From Arthrobacter sp. YN (GTDB taxonomy: Bacteria; Actinomycetota; Actinomycetes; Actinomycetales; Micrococcaceae), in NCBI RefSeq assembly GCF_002224285.1, contig NZ_CP022436.1, positions 4,402,001-4,466,000 on the forward strand: a stretch of DNA of 64,000 bases. The letters run 5' to 3'. Within the stretch, counting starts at the first letter, position 1, and every line of letters begins with the position of its first letter. The notes under the pieces were generated by a model. It searched no databases, was not told where the DNA came from, and saw only the letters and a list, made by a program, of their open reading frames with translations. Both the position numbers and the translations under genes were made by a program. Below are positions 32,937 to 41,595 of the stretch, one piece after another.

Positions 32937-35111
32937 TTACCGGCCCACCGGGGCCTGCTCTTCTTCGCGAGGCTGAACAGCGTCGGCAGAAGCCGAACGC
33001 CCCAGCTTGCTCGGCCACCAGATCTTGCTGCCGATGTCGTACGCGAGGGCAGGTACCAGCAAAGACCGGACCAGCACGGTATCCAGCAGCACACCGAACG
33101 CCACGATAAAGGCGAGCTGCACCAGGAACATGATGGGGATGACCCCGAGGGCCGCGAAGGTAGCGGCCAGCACCACACCGGCGGACGTGATGACCCCGCC
33201 AGTAACAGCCAGCCCCCGCAGTATTCCCGGGCGGGTCCCGTGCTTCAGCGACTCTTCGCGGACACGGCTCATCAGGAAGATGTTGTAGTCCACGCCCAGG
33301 GCCACCAGGAACACGAAGCCGAACAACGGCACCGTGGCATCGGCACCCGAGAATCCGAAGACCCCGTTGAACACCCACGCCGAGACACCCATCGCGGCGC
33401 CGTAGGAAAGCACAACGGACAGCACCAGCAACACCGGCGCCACCACGGATCTCAGCAGGAGCATCAGGATGAACAGGATGACGATCAGCACAATCGGGAT
33501 GATGACCACAAGGTCGCGCTGCGCCGTGGTGTTCGTGTCCAGGGCGGTGGCCGTGACGCCACCTACCAACGCGTCGGCGTCGACTTCCTTGACGGCCACC
33601 CGCAGCGACTTCACCGCCTCTTCCGCTTCAATGGAGTCCGCGGCCGAGTTCAGCGTCGCATTGATCAGGACCCTGCCTTCACGCACGGCCGGGTCAGCAG
33701 GAGCACCGGGAGCACCGGTGATGGGCACGTTTCCGTCAGCCAGCAGGTAGGCGTCACCCACGCCGTCGGCGGCTTTGACCTTGTCCAGGACCTGCTGGGC
33801 GGAACCTTCCGAGGCGACCACGACGGCGGGGCTGCCGCTGCCGGCGTCGAAGTGCCGGGCCAGTGCTTCCTGTCCGTCCACAGCGTCGGAGGCCGAAAGA
33901 ATGACGTCCGTTTGCGGAACTCCGTTGGCCTTCAACTGCATCAGGCCGGTGGAGGCCGCAAGGAGCAGGAGCACTGAAGCCACCCACACAACGCGCGGCC
34001 GCTTGGAGACCAGACGACCCGTGGCGCGCCACAGACCCTTTTGCCCCTCAAGTCCGGTGACAATCTCAGGTTCGCGTTCGTCGTCGGGCAGCAGCTTGGG
34101 ACGGAAGGGCCAGAAGGCGGCCCGGCCAAGCAAAGCCATCAGCGCGGGCAGGAGCGTGAGCGCAGCGAACAAAGAGCAAAGGATGCCGGCAGCAGCCACC
34201 GGGCCCAGCGCCTTGTTGGAATTCAGATCGGAGAACAGCAGGCAGAGCAGCGCGATGATGACGGTGGCCCCGGAAGCGAGGATCGGCTCGAACGACGCCT
34301 TCCATGCCGTGATCACGGCGTGCGTGCGGTTGGCGGTGTGGGTCAGAGCCTCCCGGAACCGGGCCACGTACAACAGCGCGTAGTCGGTAGCCGCACCAAT
34401 CACCAGGATGGACAGAATGCCTTGGCTCTGGCCGTTGAGCTGGATCCAGCCAGCCTTGGCCATGCCGAACACCAGCAAAATAGCGGCACACAGTGCAAAG
34501 ACCGAGGTGAACAGCACCGCCAGTGGCAGCACCACCGAGCGGTACACCAGCAGCAGGATCACGAACACAGCACCCAAGGCAACCAGGAGCAGGATGCCGT
34601 CGATCCCGCCGAAAGCGTTGACGAGGTCGGCGGTCAGGCCTGCGGGTCCTGTGACAAAGGCCTTCATGCCGTCGGGCGCTCCGGGCTGGACGACGTCGCG
34701 CAGTTCCTGGACTTTCTCGCGGAGTTCATCGGAGGACGCCATCGGAACAATGAACTGGACGGCTTTGCCGTCTTCCGAAGGGATGGGCCCGACGACGGCG
34801 CTCCCCAGCTTGAGTGCCTCAATGTCGGCTTTCAGCTGGGCTGCTTCGCCCAGTTGGGCCGGGGTGAACGCAGCATCGCTCTCAACGATGACCACGGCGG
34901 GGATCTCTTCGGAGTCTCGGAACTTGGCCTGCCAGTCGCCCGCCTCCGTGGCTTCGGCGCCTGCGGGGAGGAACGAGGCTTGGTCGTTGGAGGAAACTTC
35001 TTCCAGCCGCCCGAAGGTAGGGCCGCCAATGCCGGCGATGCCGAGCCACGTGATGACCAGCACCACGGGGATCAGCCAGCGCAGCCAGAACGGTACTTTC
35101 CGCGAGTTCAT
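32937..35111 (-). CDS. MMPL/RND family transporter
   Basis: 724 aa efflux-type membrane protein in two similar halves, each with an external loop after TM1 and five to six clustered helices (about 12 in total). MMPL signatures include GAATDYALLYVARFREAL near residues 235-252 and GVDYNIFLMSRVREESLKHG near 605-624, the equivalent segments of the two halves. Such proteins export lipids, siderophores or drugs using proton flow. The gene is divergent from a MarR regulator across a perfect palindrome, which suggests ligand-inducible efflux. The substrate is unknown. Confidence 0.92.
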   Translation of the reverse strand: MNSRKVPFWLRWLIPVVLVITWLGIAGIGGPTFGRLEEVSSNDQASFLPAGAEATEAGDWQAKFRDSEEIPAVVIVESDAAFTPAQLGEAAQLKADIEALKLGSAVVGPIPSEDGKAVQFIVPMASSDELREKVQELRDVVQPGAPDGMKAFVTGPAGLTADLVNAFGGIDGILLLVALGAVFVILLLVYRSVVLPLAVLFTSVFALCAAILLVFGMAKAGWIQLNGQSQGILSILVIGAATDYALLYVARFREALTHTANRTHAVITAWKASFEPILASGATVIIALLCLLFSDLNSNKALGPVAAAGILCSLFAALTLLPALMALLGRAAFWPFRPKLLPDDEREPEIVTGLEGQKGLWRATGRLVSKRPRVVWVASVLLLLAASTGLMQLKANGVPQTDVILSASDAVDGQEALARHFDAGSGSPAVVVASEGSAQQVLDKVKAADGVGDAYLLADGNVPITGAPGAPADPAVREGRVLINATLNSAADSIEAEEAVKSLRVAVKEVDADALVGGVTATALDTNTTAQRDLVVIIPIVLIVILFILMLLLRSVVAPVLLVLSVVLSYGAAMGVSAWVFNGVFGFSGADATVPLFGFVFLVALGVDYNIFLMSRVREESLKHGTRPGILRGLAVTGGVITSAGVVLAATFAALGVIPIMFLVQLAFIVAFGVLLDTVLVRSLLVPALAYDIGSKIWWPSKLGRSASADAVQPREEEQAPVGR

Positions 35112-35146
35112 GAGTCCTTCTTCTGTGGGGATGCTTGAGGCCTTTA

Positions 35147-35175
35147 TTCCATCACAGATTATCTCTATGATGGAA
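35147..35175. promoter_or_regulatory. Palindromic MarR-type operator candidate
   Basis: TTCCATCA (35147-35154) and TGATGGAA (35168-35175) form a perfect 8-bp inverted repeat with 13 bp between them. It is located 36 bp upstream of the MMPL start and about 100 bp upstream of the MarR start. It probably lets the MarR protein control the exporter; this is inferred from position and symmetry. Confidence 0.6.
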
Positions 35176-35277
35176 CTATTCCAAGGGTTGGCCCATCAGG
35201 ATGCCAAAATCCTGCACTGCTGGGAGTAATATCCGGAAGGCAGTAATCACCAGACAAACGCTGGCAGGAGGGCGGAT

Positions 35278-35784
35278 ATGTCGGACACACCAGCCGCGCG
35301 CCCCGAAAACGCAGCTCCCCAAGAACTGGTGCGGCTCCTCCAGGACTTCACCCTCGAAGCCAACCACTACGTTGACGCAGCCGGTGGCCGGAACGACATG
35401 CATCGGACGGACCTCAACGCACTCGCCGTCATCATGCGCCACTCCGCGGCCGGCAAAGTGGTGACACCGGGTGTTCTCCGCTCCGAACTCCGGCTCAGCT
35501 CCCCCGCCACCACGGCATTGGTTGATCGACTGCATGCCTCCGGGCACGTGGTGCGCGAACGACTCGGCACGGACCGCCGGCAAGTTCAACTGCAGATGAC
35601 ACCCAAGGCCTACCGGGACGGCAGCGCCATGTTCATGCCGCTTGCCATCCGCATGGGCAAGGCCATGGCCGCCTACAGCTCCGAGGAACTGGAGCTTGTC
35701 ACCCGCTTCATGACGGACATGGTGGAAGCAACCCTCGCCGCGCGCGAGGAAGCATCCCAACCCGAGGCAACGCGTTCCACCTGA
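35278..35784 (+). CDS. MarR family regulator
   Basis: 168 aa winged-helix protein. The DNA-recognition region (VTPGVLRSELRLSSPATTAL, then VDRLHASGHVVRERLGTDRR with the wing) spans about residues 62-105; flanking helices form the dimer. AGGAGGG lies about 7 nt before the ATG. It is divergent from the MMPL transporter, with an operator-like palindrome between them, and probably derepresses efflux when it binds a small molecule. The methyltransferase downstream (29 bp) could be in the same transcript. Confidence 0.9.
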   Translation: MSDTPAARPENAAPQELVRLLQDFTLEANHYVDAAGGRNDMHRTDLNALAVIMRHSAAGKVVTPGVLRSELRLSSPATTALVDRLHASGHVVRERLGTDRRQVQLQMTPKAYRDGSAMFMPLAIRMGKAMAAYSSEELELVTRFMTDMVEATLAAREEASQPEATRST

Positions 35785-35813
35785 TTCCACCTTCCAAGTT
35801 GTAGCGTTTCCCT

Positions 35814-36629
35814 ATGAACGCGCAGCAGCCTGAAGATGTCTACACCCACGGACACCACGAGTCGGTTGTCCGGGCCCACGCCTCACGGACGGTCGAGAAT
35901 TCGGCCGCATTTGTGATTCCCCATCTCACCGCCGGGACTTCAGTGCTCGACGTCGGGTGCGGACCCGGGAGCATCACCTGCGATTTCGCCGGGCTGGTGG
36001 CGCCCGGGCAAGTGATCGGTTTGGACCGTTCGCCTGATATCGTCGCCCAGGCCACCGAGCTGGCCACTGAGCGTGGCGTGGACAACGTGACCTTCCAGAC
36101 CGGCAACATCTACGATCTCGATTTCGAGGACGAATCCTTCGATCTCGTCCATGCCCACCAAGTCCTCCAGCACCTCACCGACCCCGTTGCCGCCTTGCGC
36201 GAGATGCGCCGGGTGGCCAAACCCGGTGCGATCGTTGCCGTGCGCGACGCTGATTTCCACGGCATGAGCTGGTACCCGGAAGTTCCGGAGCTCGACGACT
36301 GGATGGAGCTCTACCAGAAGATCGCCCGCCGCAACGGAGCGGAACCCGACGCCGGCCGACGCCTGGTTTCGTGGGCCCAGCAGGCTGGATTCACCCAAGT
36401 GGCTCCCACCAGCAGCAACTGGCTCTACGCCACGGCGCAGCAGCGCGCCTGGCAGTCGCGGGTCTGGAGCGAGAGGGTGCTGCACTCCGCCTTTGCTGAG
36501 CAAGCGTTGGAGTACGGTTTCGCCAACGAAGCCGACCTCGCCCGGATCGCCGCGGGCTGGCACCGTTGGGGAGCCACCGACGACGGGTACTTCCTCATCC
36601 CCAACGGCGAGGTCATCGCGCGGGCCTGA
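35814..36629 (+). CDS. SAM-dependent methyltransferase
   Basis: 271 aa class-I methyltransferase of the Methyltransf_11/UbiE-like type. Motif I VLDVGCGPGSITCDF is near residues 43-57, an acidic residue ending strand 2 lies in IGLDRSPDIV, and motif II/post-I is FDLVHAHQVLQHLTDPVAAL (about 106-125). It methylates an unidentified small molecule. It lies just after the MarR gene. Possible roles include tailoring or detoxifying the MMPL substrate, but position is the only hint. Confidence 0.9.
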   Translation: MNAQQPEDVYTHGHHESVVRAHASRTVENSAAFVIPHLTAGTSVLDVGCGPGSITCDFAGLVAPGQVIGLDRSPDIVAQATELATERGVDNVTFQTGNIYDLDFEDESFDLVHAHQVLQHLTDPVAALREMRRVAKPGAIVAVRDADFHGMSWYPEVPELDDWMELYQKIARRNGAEPDAGRRLVSWAQQAGFTQVAPTSSNWLYATAQQRAWQSRVWSERVLHSAFAEQALEYGFANEADLARIAAGWHRWGATDDGYFLIPNGEVIARA

Positions 36630-36657
36630 AACTTTTTGGAAAGAATTTCCAGAGCCA

Positions 36658-36684
36658 TGTAGAAAAGCCCACCGCAGTTCCGAC
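36658..36684 (+). promoter_or_regulatory. Candidate ECF42-dependent promoter
   Basis: TGTAGA (36658-36663), 17 bp, CGAC (36681-36684), ending 49 bp before the DGPF gene. From memory, the reported ECF42 motif has TGTCGA at -35 and CGA/TC at -10, so this is a one-mismatch -35 with an acceptable -10. The spacing equals that of the ECF41-type site at 23577 when TGTCAC and CGAC are used as anchors. Confidence 0.5.
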
Positions 36685-36733
36685 CCATGAGTGAAGGCAC
36701 CTACAAAGGGCGCCCCCTCACAAGGAGTTTGAG

Positions 36734-37093
36734 ATGAAATACATGATCATGATGTTCGGGTCGGCCGAAGGCATGATGGCGACCGCCGATCCGGAATGGA
36801 TCAAGGAAATGATCGGGTTCATGATCCAGATCGACAAGGACCTGACTGAGTCCGGCGAGCTCGTTTTCAACGCCGGACTGGCCGACGGCAGCACCGCGAA
36901 GCTCGTCAAGCAGACCCCGGACGGCGTCATCACCACTGACGGCCCCTACGCCGAGTCCAAGGAATCGCTGGTGGGCTACTGGGTGGTCGATGTTGCGAGC
37001 GAGGAGCGCGCAGTGGAGATCTGTTCAAGCATTGTGAAGTACTCGCAGGTTGTTGAGCTTCGCGCCATCCCGAACGGACCGCCGGAGGTCTAG
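36734..37093 (+). CDS. YCII/DGPF-domain protein (ECF42 partner)
   Basis: 119 aa ferredoxin-like protein of the YCII family. The DGPF-type motif reads ITTDGPYAESKESLVGYWVV (about residues 64-83). An AAGGAG ribosome-binding site precedes the ATG. It ends 3 bp before the ECF42 sigma gene, which uses a GGAGG lying within this gene's last codons. Genes for DGPF proteins are the characteristic neighbours and main targets of ECF42 sigma factors. Biochemical function is unknown; a small-molecule or redox role is usually proposed. Confidence 0.9.
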   Translation: MKYMIMMFGSAEGMMATADPEWIKEMIGFMIQIDKDLTESGELVFNAGLADGSTAKLVKQTPDGVITTDGPYAESKESLVGYWVVDVASEERAVEICSSIVKYSQVVELRAIPNGPPEV

Positions 37094-37096
37094 TCT

Positions 37097-38317
37097 TTGA
37101 CCGAACCTTCACCGGAAGCACGAATCGAGGACCTGCTGCGCACCTTGGCGCCGCAGGTCCTCGGCGTGCTGGCGAGGACCCACGGGCAGTTCGATGCGTG
37201 CGAGGACGCTGTCCAGGAAGCACTCCTTGAAGCCTCCCTGCGGTGGCCATCGGCCTTGCCGGACAACCCGAGGGCGTGGTTGATGGCCGTCGCAAGCCGC
37301 CGTTTGGTGGACATCTGGCGCAGCGAAAGCGCCCGGCGCCTCCGGGAGGAACGGGCCGCAGCCATCGATTTCCAAGCAGGTTCAGTCTCTGAAGCAGACG
37401 ACACCCTTACCCTGATGTTCCTGTGCTGCCATCCGGCACTGTCTGCACCATCGCAACTCGCCTTGACGCTTCGCGCAGTTGGAGGACTCACGACGGCGGA
37501 AATCGCCTCGGCTTTCCTGGTCCCCGAAGCGACCATGGGACAGCGCATCAGCCGCGCGAAACAGGGGATCCACAAGGCGGGAGCCACGTTCAGCATGCCG
37601 CCGGTCTCCGAGCGGAAGGCGAGGCTCGGCGTCGTACTCCACGTCCTGTACCTCATCTTCAACGAAGGCTACGCGGCAAGCTCGGGGCCATCCCTGCAGC
37701 GCGAAGAGCTCACCACGGAAGCCATCCGCGTGACACGCCTGCTGGTGGCCGTCGCACCGCATGAGCTCGAGGCCGTCGGCCTGCTGGCACTGATGTTGCT
37801 GACCGATTCCCGGCGGGCGGCGCGTGCTCTGCCGGATGGAACACCGGTGCCGTTGGCGGAGCAGGACCGAAGCCTGTGGAATCGGGAACAGCTGGAGGAG
37901 GGCGTCGCGCTGTTGTCCTCGGTGCTGGGGCGTGGGGCGGCCGGGCCTTATCAACTTCAGGCGGCCATCGCTGCCGTTCACGCAGAGGCCGCCTCAGACG
38001 AAGAGACTGACTGGCCGCAGATTCTAGCCCTCTACACAGTCCTTGACGCTGTCGCACCCAGTCCCGTGGTCACACTGAATCGCGCGGTAGCTGTGGCCAT
38101 GGTTCATGGGCCCGTCGCTGGACTGGAACTGCTGGTCGGCCTGGATGCGGCGCTGGGCAGGACCCACCGCTTGGACGCCGTGAGAGGCCATCTACTGGAG
38201 ATGGCCGGCTCCTACGCTGAGGCCCGCGCAGCGTACCTCTCGGCCGCCAAGAAGACCGGAAGCCTGCCGGAACGAAAGTACTTAATGGGGAAAGTAGCGC
38301 GGTTGGACGAGCGATAA
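37097..38317 (+). CDS. ECF42-group RNA polymerase sigma factor with C-terminal extension
   Basis: 406 aa, twice the size of a basic ECF. Region 2 is at residues about 10-75 (FDACEDAVQEALLEA, NPRAWLMAVASRRLVDIWR) and region 4 at about 105-160 (GGLTTAEIASAFLVPEATM). A long C-terminal extension (about 175-400; YLIFNEGYAASSGPSLQREE, LNRAVAVAMVHGPVAGLELL, HRLDAVRGHLLEMAGSYAEA) resembles TPR helices and is needed for activity in studied ECF42 proteins. The TTG start is supported by GGAGG 8 nt upstream. No anti-sigma gene is present. Its likely target is the DGPF gene upstream. Confidence 0.92.
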   Translation: MTEPSPEARIEDLLRTLAPQVLGVLARTHGQFDACEDAVQEALLEASLRWPSALPDNPRAWLMAVASRRLVDIWRSESARRLREERAAAIDFQAGSVSEADDTLTLMFLCCHPALSAPSQLALTLRAVGGLTTAEIASAFLVPEATMGQRISRAKQGIHKAGATFSMPPVSERKARLGVVLHVLYLIFNEGYAASSGPSLQREELTTEAIRVTRLLVAVAPHELEAVGLLALMLLTDSRRAARALPDGTPVPLAEQDRSLWNREQLEEGVALLSSVLGRGAAGPYQLQAAIAAVHAEAASDEETDWPQILALYTVLDAVAPSPVVTLNRAVAVAMVHGPVAGLELLVGLDAALGRTHRLDAVRGHLLEMAGSYAEARAAYLSAAKKTGSLPERKYLMGKVARLDER

Positions 38318-38335
38318 GCCCATATAGTCGAACCC

Positions 38336-39319
38336 ATGGAACAGCGCATACTTGGCAAGACCGGCCGATCCGTCTCCACCGTGGGACTGGGCACCTGGCA
38401 ACTCGGAGCCGACTGGGGCTCCGTCACCGAAGAAGACGCCTTTGCCGTCCTGGAAGCCTCCGTACAAGGCGGCGTCAATTTCTTCGACACGGCAGACGTC
38501 TACGGTGACGGCCGCAGTGAGCAGTTCATTGGCCGCTTCCTGCGCGCCAATCCGGACCTGGACATCACGGTCGCCACCAAGATGGGCCGTCGGGTGGATC
38601 AAGTCCACGGGAACTACACTCTGGAGAACTTCCGGGCCTGGACCGACCGCTCGCGGCGCAACCTGCAGCAGGACACCCTGGACCTCGTTCAATTGCACTG
38701 CCCTCCCACGTCCGTTTACAGCAGCGACGAAGTCTACGACGCACTGGACACCTTGGTCAGCGAAGGCGCTATCCGCAACTATGGCGTCAGCGTCGAGCGC
38801 ACGGATGAGGCACTCGAAGCCATCAAGCGCGGGAACACCGCTTCCGTGCAGATCATCCTCAACGCCTTCCGCCTGAAACCCCTCGACGAGGTGCTGCCCG
38901 CAGCCAAGGAAGCGGGCGTTGGCATCATTGCCAGGGTGCCGCTGGCGTCCGGTCTGCTGTCCGGGAAATACACGCCGGACACCGAGTTCCCTGAGAACGA
39001 CCACCGGAATTACAACCGCGACGGTTCATCCTTCGACGTCGGCGAGACCTTCTCCGGCGTCGATTTCGCCACTGGCGTCAAGGCTGCGCAGGAGTTCAGC
39101 GGATTAGTGCCCGACGGCGTCAGCACCGTCCAAGCGGCTCTCGCCTGGGTCATCGCCCAGGACGGCGTCACATCGGTCATTCCCGGTGCGCGTTCTGCTT
39201 CGCAGGCAGCGGCAAATGCCGAAGCGGGTGGGCTGCAGGCTGTTGGGGCAGGCCTGGCTGACGGGGTGCGGGACATCTACGACCGTTACTTCCGCGAAGC
39301 GATCCACCCGCGCTGGTAG
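38336..39319 (+). CDS. Aldo/keto reductase
   Basis: 327 aa NADPH-dependent oxidoreductase with a TIM-barrel fold. Catalytic tetrad candidates are Asp and Tyr in FFDTADVYGDGRSEQ (about residues 46-60), Lys in ITVATKMGRRVD (about 82) and His in LVQLHCPPTS (about 122). The C-terminal cofactor region is VTSVIPGARSASQAAANAEA (about 278-297). It reduces carbonyls of unknown identity. It begins 18 bp after the ECF42 gene and might share its transcript. Confidence 0.92.
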   Translation: MEQRILGKTGRSVSTVGLGTWQLGADWGSVTEEDAFAVLEASVQGGVNFFDTADVYGDGRSEQFIGRFLRANPDLDITVATKMGRRVDQVHGNYTLENFRAWTDRSRRNLQQDTLDLVQLHCPPTSVYSSDEVYDALDTLVSEGAIRNYGVSVERTDEALEAIKRGNTASVQIILNAFRLKPLDEVLPAAKEAGVGIIARVPLASGLLSGKYTPDTEFPENDHRNYNRDGSSFDVGETFSGVDFATGVKAAQEFSGLVPDGVSTVQAALAWVIAQDGVTSVIPGARSASQAAANAEAGGLQAVGAGLADGVRDIYDRYFREAIHPRW

Positions 39320-39348
39320 TTGACGGGCCGCCGTCGGGCGTTCTGCTG

Positions 39349-40422
39349 TTACCAGCCGCTGCGCGTCGGTGTGTGTCCCTTACGGGCTTCCTCAGGCATG
39401 GACATTTCTGCACGCAATCCGAGGAGCCGGATGGGACGGTCCGGCTCCATTTTTCCTGTGAGGTCCAAGGCCTGCGCGAGGACTTCTTCCCTGTCGAAAG
39501 TCTCGGGAATCTTCCTGGCGTAGGTCTTGGTGAAGAACGGTGCGTAGCGGACTTTCAGGGTCAGTCCGATCACGGGGCGTCCCTCCGCTGCGACGTCTTC
39601 CAGGACGTGGGCGGTCAGTTCCTTGATGGCGTCGCTGATCTGGGTGGGCTCGGTGAGGTCCTGCTGGAAAGTGGTCTCGCGGCCATGTGCCCGGGCCACC
39701 CACGGAGTGTCATCCACTTCGCTGGAGCCCTCACCGCGACCTAACTGCGCGTACCAAGGGCCCATCTTTGGGCCAAACTCCGGGACCAGGGCCTGGGGGT
39801 CGGTTGCGGCGAGCTCTGCCACTGTGGTGATTCCGTGCTTCGCCAGCCGTTGGGACACCTTGCTCCCCACGCCCCACAATTCCTTGGTGGGCTTTTCACC
39901 CATGACGTCGAGCCAATTCTCCTTGGTCAGCCTGAAAATTCCTGCGGGCTTGCCAAAATCCGTGGCATTCTTGGCGCGGACCAACGTATCACCGATACCC
40001 ACACTGCAATGCAGCTGGGTTTGCTCGAGGACGGCGGCCTGGATCTGCCGGGCATATGCGTCCGGGTCCTCAGTTTCGACGCCGACAAATGCCTCATCCC
40101 AGCCAAGCACCTGAACCGTGGCTCCCGGCTGGGCGCGCAGCGTGGTCATCACTACGTCCGAGGCCGCCAGATATGCCTCTTGATCTACCGGCAGGATGAT
40201 GGCGTCGGGCACTTTCCGGGCAGCAATCCTGAGCGGCATCCCCGAGCCGACGCCGAACGCCCGGGCTTCGTAAGATGCGGTGGACACCACAGCCCGCTCC
40301 GTGGGGTCACCCCGGCCACCGACGATGATCGGTTTGCCCGCGAGCTCGGGCCGCCGGAGTATCTCGACAGCGGCAATGAACTGGTCCAGATCGACGTGCA
40401 GCACCCACGGGATTCCGCTCAC
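39349..40422 (-). CDS. Y-family DNA polymerase, DinB2-like
   Basis: 357 aa translesion polymerase. The first metal site is in VLHVDLDQFIAAVE (Asp 11 and Asp 13 from the chosen start), the second in VLGWDEAFVGVE (about residues 101-112), and a little-finger domain follows with the HhH region ELWGVGSKVSQRLAKHGITT. GWDEA in place of SIDEA, and HVDLDQF at the start, match the mycobacterial DinB2 subgroup. The residue at the steric-gate position is Ile, not Phe or Tyr. The frame is open to 40503; the GTG at 40422 is chosen because DinB2 proteins begin a few residues before WVLHVD. Confidence 0.88.
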   Translation of the reverse strand: MSGIPWVLHVDLDQFIAAVEILRRPELAGKPIIVGGRGDPTERAVVSTASYEARAFGVGSGMPLRIAARKVPDAIILPVDQEAYLAASDVVMTTLRAQPGATVQVLGWDEAFVGVETEDPDAYARQIQAAVLEQTQLHCSVGIGDTLVRAKNATDFGKPAGIFRLTKENWLDVMGEKPTKELWGVGSKVSQRLAKHGITTVAELAATDPQALVPEFGPKMGPWYAQLGRGEGSSEVDDTPWVARAHGRETTFQQDLTEPTQISDAIKELTAHVLEDVAAEGRPVIGLTLKVRYAPFFTKTYARKIPETFDREEVLAQALDLTGKMEPDRPIRLLGLRAEMSMPEEARKGHTPTRSGW

Positions 40423-40441
40423 GGCACCAGTTTGCCCTACG

Positions 40442-40543
40442 GCGTTGCTTCCTGACCCTCTTTGATCCGCGGGAGCTCGGAAAACAACCCATTCCGGGTG
40501 CATTCCGGGTTAGGCGCCGCCAAAAGAGGTCAGGAAGCAACGC
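40442..40543. repeat. Large inverted repeat in a divergent intergenic region
   Basis: GCGTTGCTTCCTGACC (40442-40457) is repeated inverted and perfectly as GGTCAGGAAGCAACGC (40528-40543), with further pairing CTCTTTG/CAAAAGAG inside. The 70-nt centre contains CATTCCGGGT twice in tandem (near 40490-40510). It lies between the DinB2-like gene (minus) and the RhtB gene (plus), a place where a terminator is not expected. Confidence 0.8.
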
Positions 40544-40579
40544 GTCCAAACCACCCACCTCACCGGCATAAGCTGAGGT

Positions 40580-41203
40580 GTGCAGTTTTCACTTTGGCTG
40601 GCCCTGGTTGGTGCCGGCACCCTGATCAGTTTCACTCCCGGCGCCGGAGCCATCTTCACCATGAGCAACTCGCTCAATTCCGGCTTCCGACGCTCCATCT
40701 GGGGCATTCTCGGACAGCAGGTGGCTCTGGTCATCCATATCGTCATTGTGGCCTTGGGCGTCGGCGTGCTGGTTTCCAACTCGCCGGTCATCTTCAACGT
40801 CATTCGCTATGCAGGCGCCGCGTACCTTGTGTACCTCGGCATCCGGCAGTTTCTGCGCAAGCCGGACCTGGACGAGGAGAAGGTGGACAGCCAAAAGAAC
40901 GAGTCCGCCGTGTCCATGTTCCAGCGAGGCATCTGGGTGAATCTGCTGAACCCCAAGGCAATCGTCTTTTTCCTGGCGTTCATGCCGCAGTTCATCAGGC
41001 CGGACCAGCCGTTGCTTCAGCAATATGCCGTGCTGACCGCCACAGTCCTGGTTATCGACATTTTGGTGATGTGGTTCTTCTTCGCCCTGGCTGCGCGTTC
41101 CTTCCAGCGGTTCACCCACGACCAACGCGGCCAGACAATTCTGAACCGCATCTTCGGCTGCCTGTTCGTCCTTGTCGGCATCTTGCTGGCAGTCATCCAC
41201 TAG
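40580..41203 (+). CDS. LysE/RhtB family exporter
   Basis: 207 aa, about six transmembrane segments. Signatures: ISFTPGAGAIFTMSNSLNSG (about residues 16-35), AAYLVYLGIRQFLRKPDLDE (about 79-98) and NLLNPKAIVFFLAFMPQFI (about 121-139). It resembles the RhtB homoserine/threonine or neutral amino-acid exporters; the substrate is unproven. GTG start. It is divergent from the DinB2-like gene across the inverted repeat at 40442-40543. Confidence 0.9.
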   Translation: MQFSLWLALVGAGTLISFTPGAGAIFTMSNSLNSGFRRSIWGILGQQVALVIHIVIVALGVGVLVSNSPVIFNVIRYAGAAYLVYLGIRQFLRKPDLDEEKVDSQKNESAVSMFQRGIWVNLLNPKAIVFFLAFMPQFIRPDQPLLQQYAVLTATVLVIDILVMWFFFALAARSFQRFTHDQRGQTILNRIFGCLFVLVGILLAVIH

Positions 41204-41238
41204 CCACTGCGACCACGCGTGGTGCTACCGTCGTGGGC

Positions 41239-41595
41239 ATGGAAGTGGACTGGATCGAACACCGACGTACGGACGATGGCGAGCACGTGGGGTGGATGAA
41301 GCCCGTTGACGACGGGTTCGTAGCAGTCGACCTGCTGGGACGCCCACGTACGGACGTTGTGGATTGGTTCACTGCCGAGGAAACACTCGATGACCTCGGC
41401 CTGCGCTACCTCGCCGAACCCCACGAATTGCTCCTCGACGACGGCGAGTGGCTGCGTGTGCGGATAGCGGAAGTGACACCTGACGCAGTAAGGGTGAAAA
41501 AGGAAGATTGGGGCGATATGACCGCTCCCCAGATCTACTTCACGGTGTCGAACCCCGTCTCGGAGGCACAGCTTCGACCGCTCTCCCCTGGCTAA
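41239..41595 (+). CDS. Small hypothetical protein
   Basis: 118 aa, acidic, no signal peptide or membrane segment. It begins MEVDWIEHRRTDDGEHVGWM and appears to be a compact beta-rich domain with many Trp and Asp residues (GFVAVDLLGRPRTDVVDWF, ELLLDDGEWLRVRIAEV). The same frame is open far upstream through the RhtB gene's shadow; the ATG at 41239, just after RhtB, is the sensible start. The stop overlaps that of the convergent LacI-type gene by 4 bp. No family is recognised. Confidence 0.65.
   Translation: MEVDWIEHRRTDDGEHVGWMKPVDDGFVAVDLLGRPRTDVVDWFTAEETLDDLGLRYLAEPHELLLDDGEWLRVRIAEVTPDAVRVKKEDWGDMTAPQIYFTVSNPVSEAQLRPLSPG

Noticed and set aside
40462..41238. Long N-terminal extension of the 118-aa hypothetical protein
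   Set aside because: This part overlaps the RhtB exporter in another frame and is Arg/Pro/His-rich shadow sequence.
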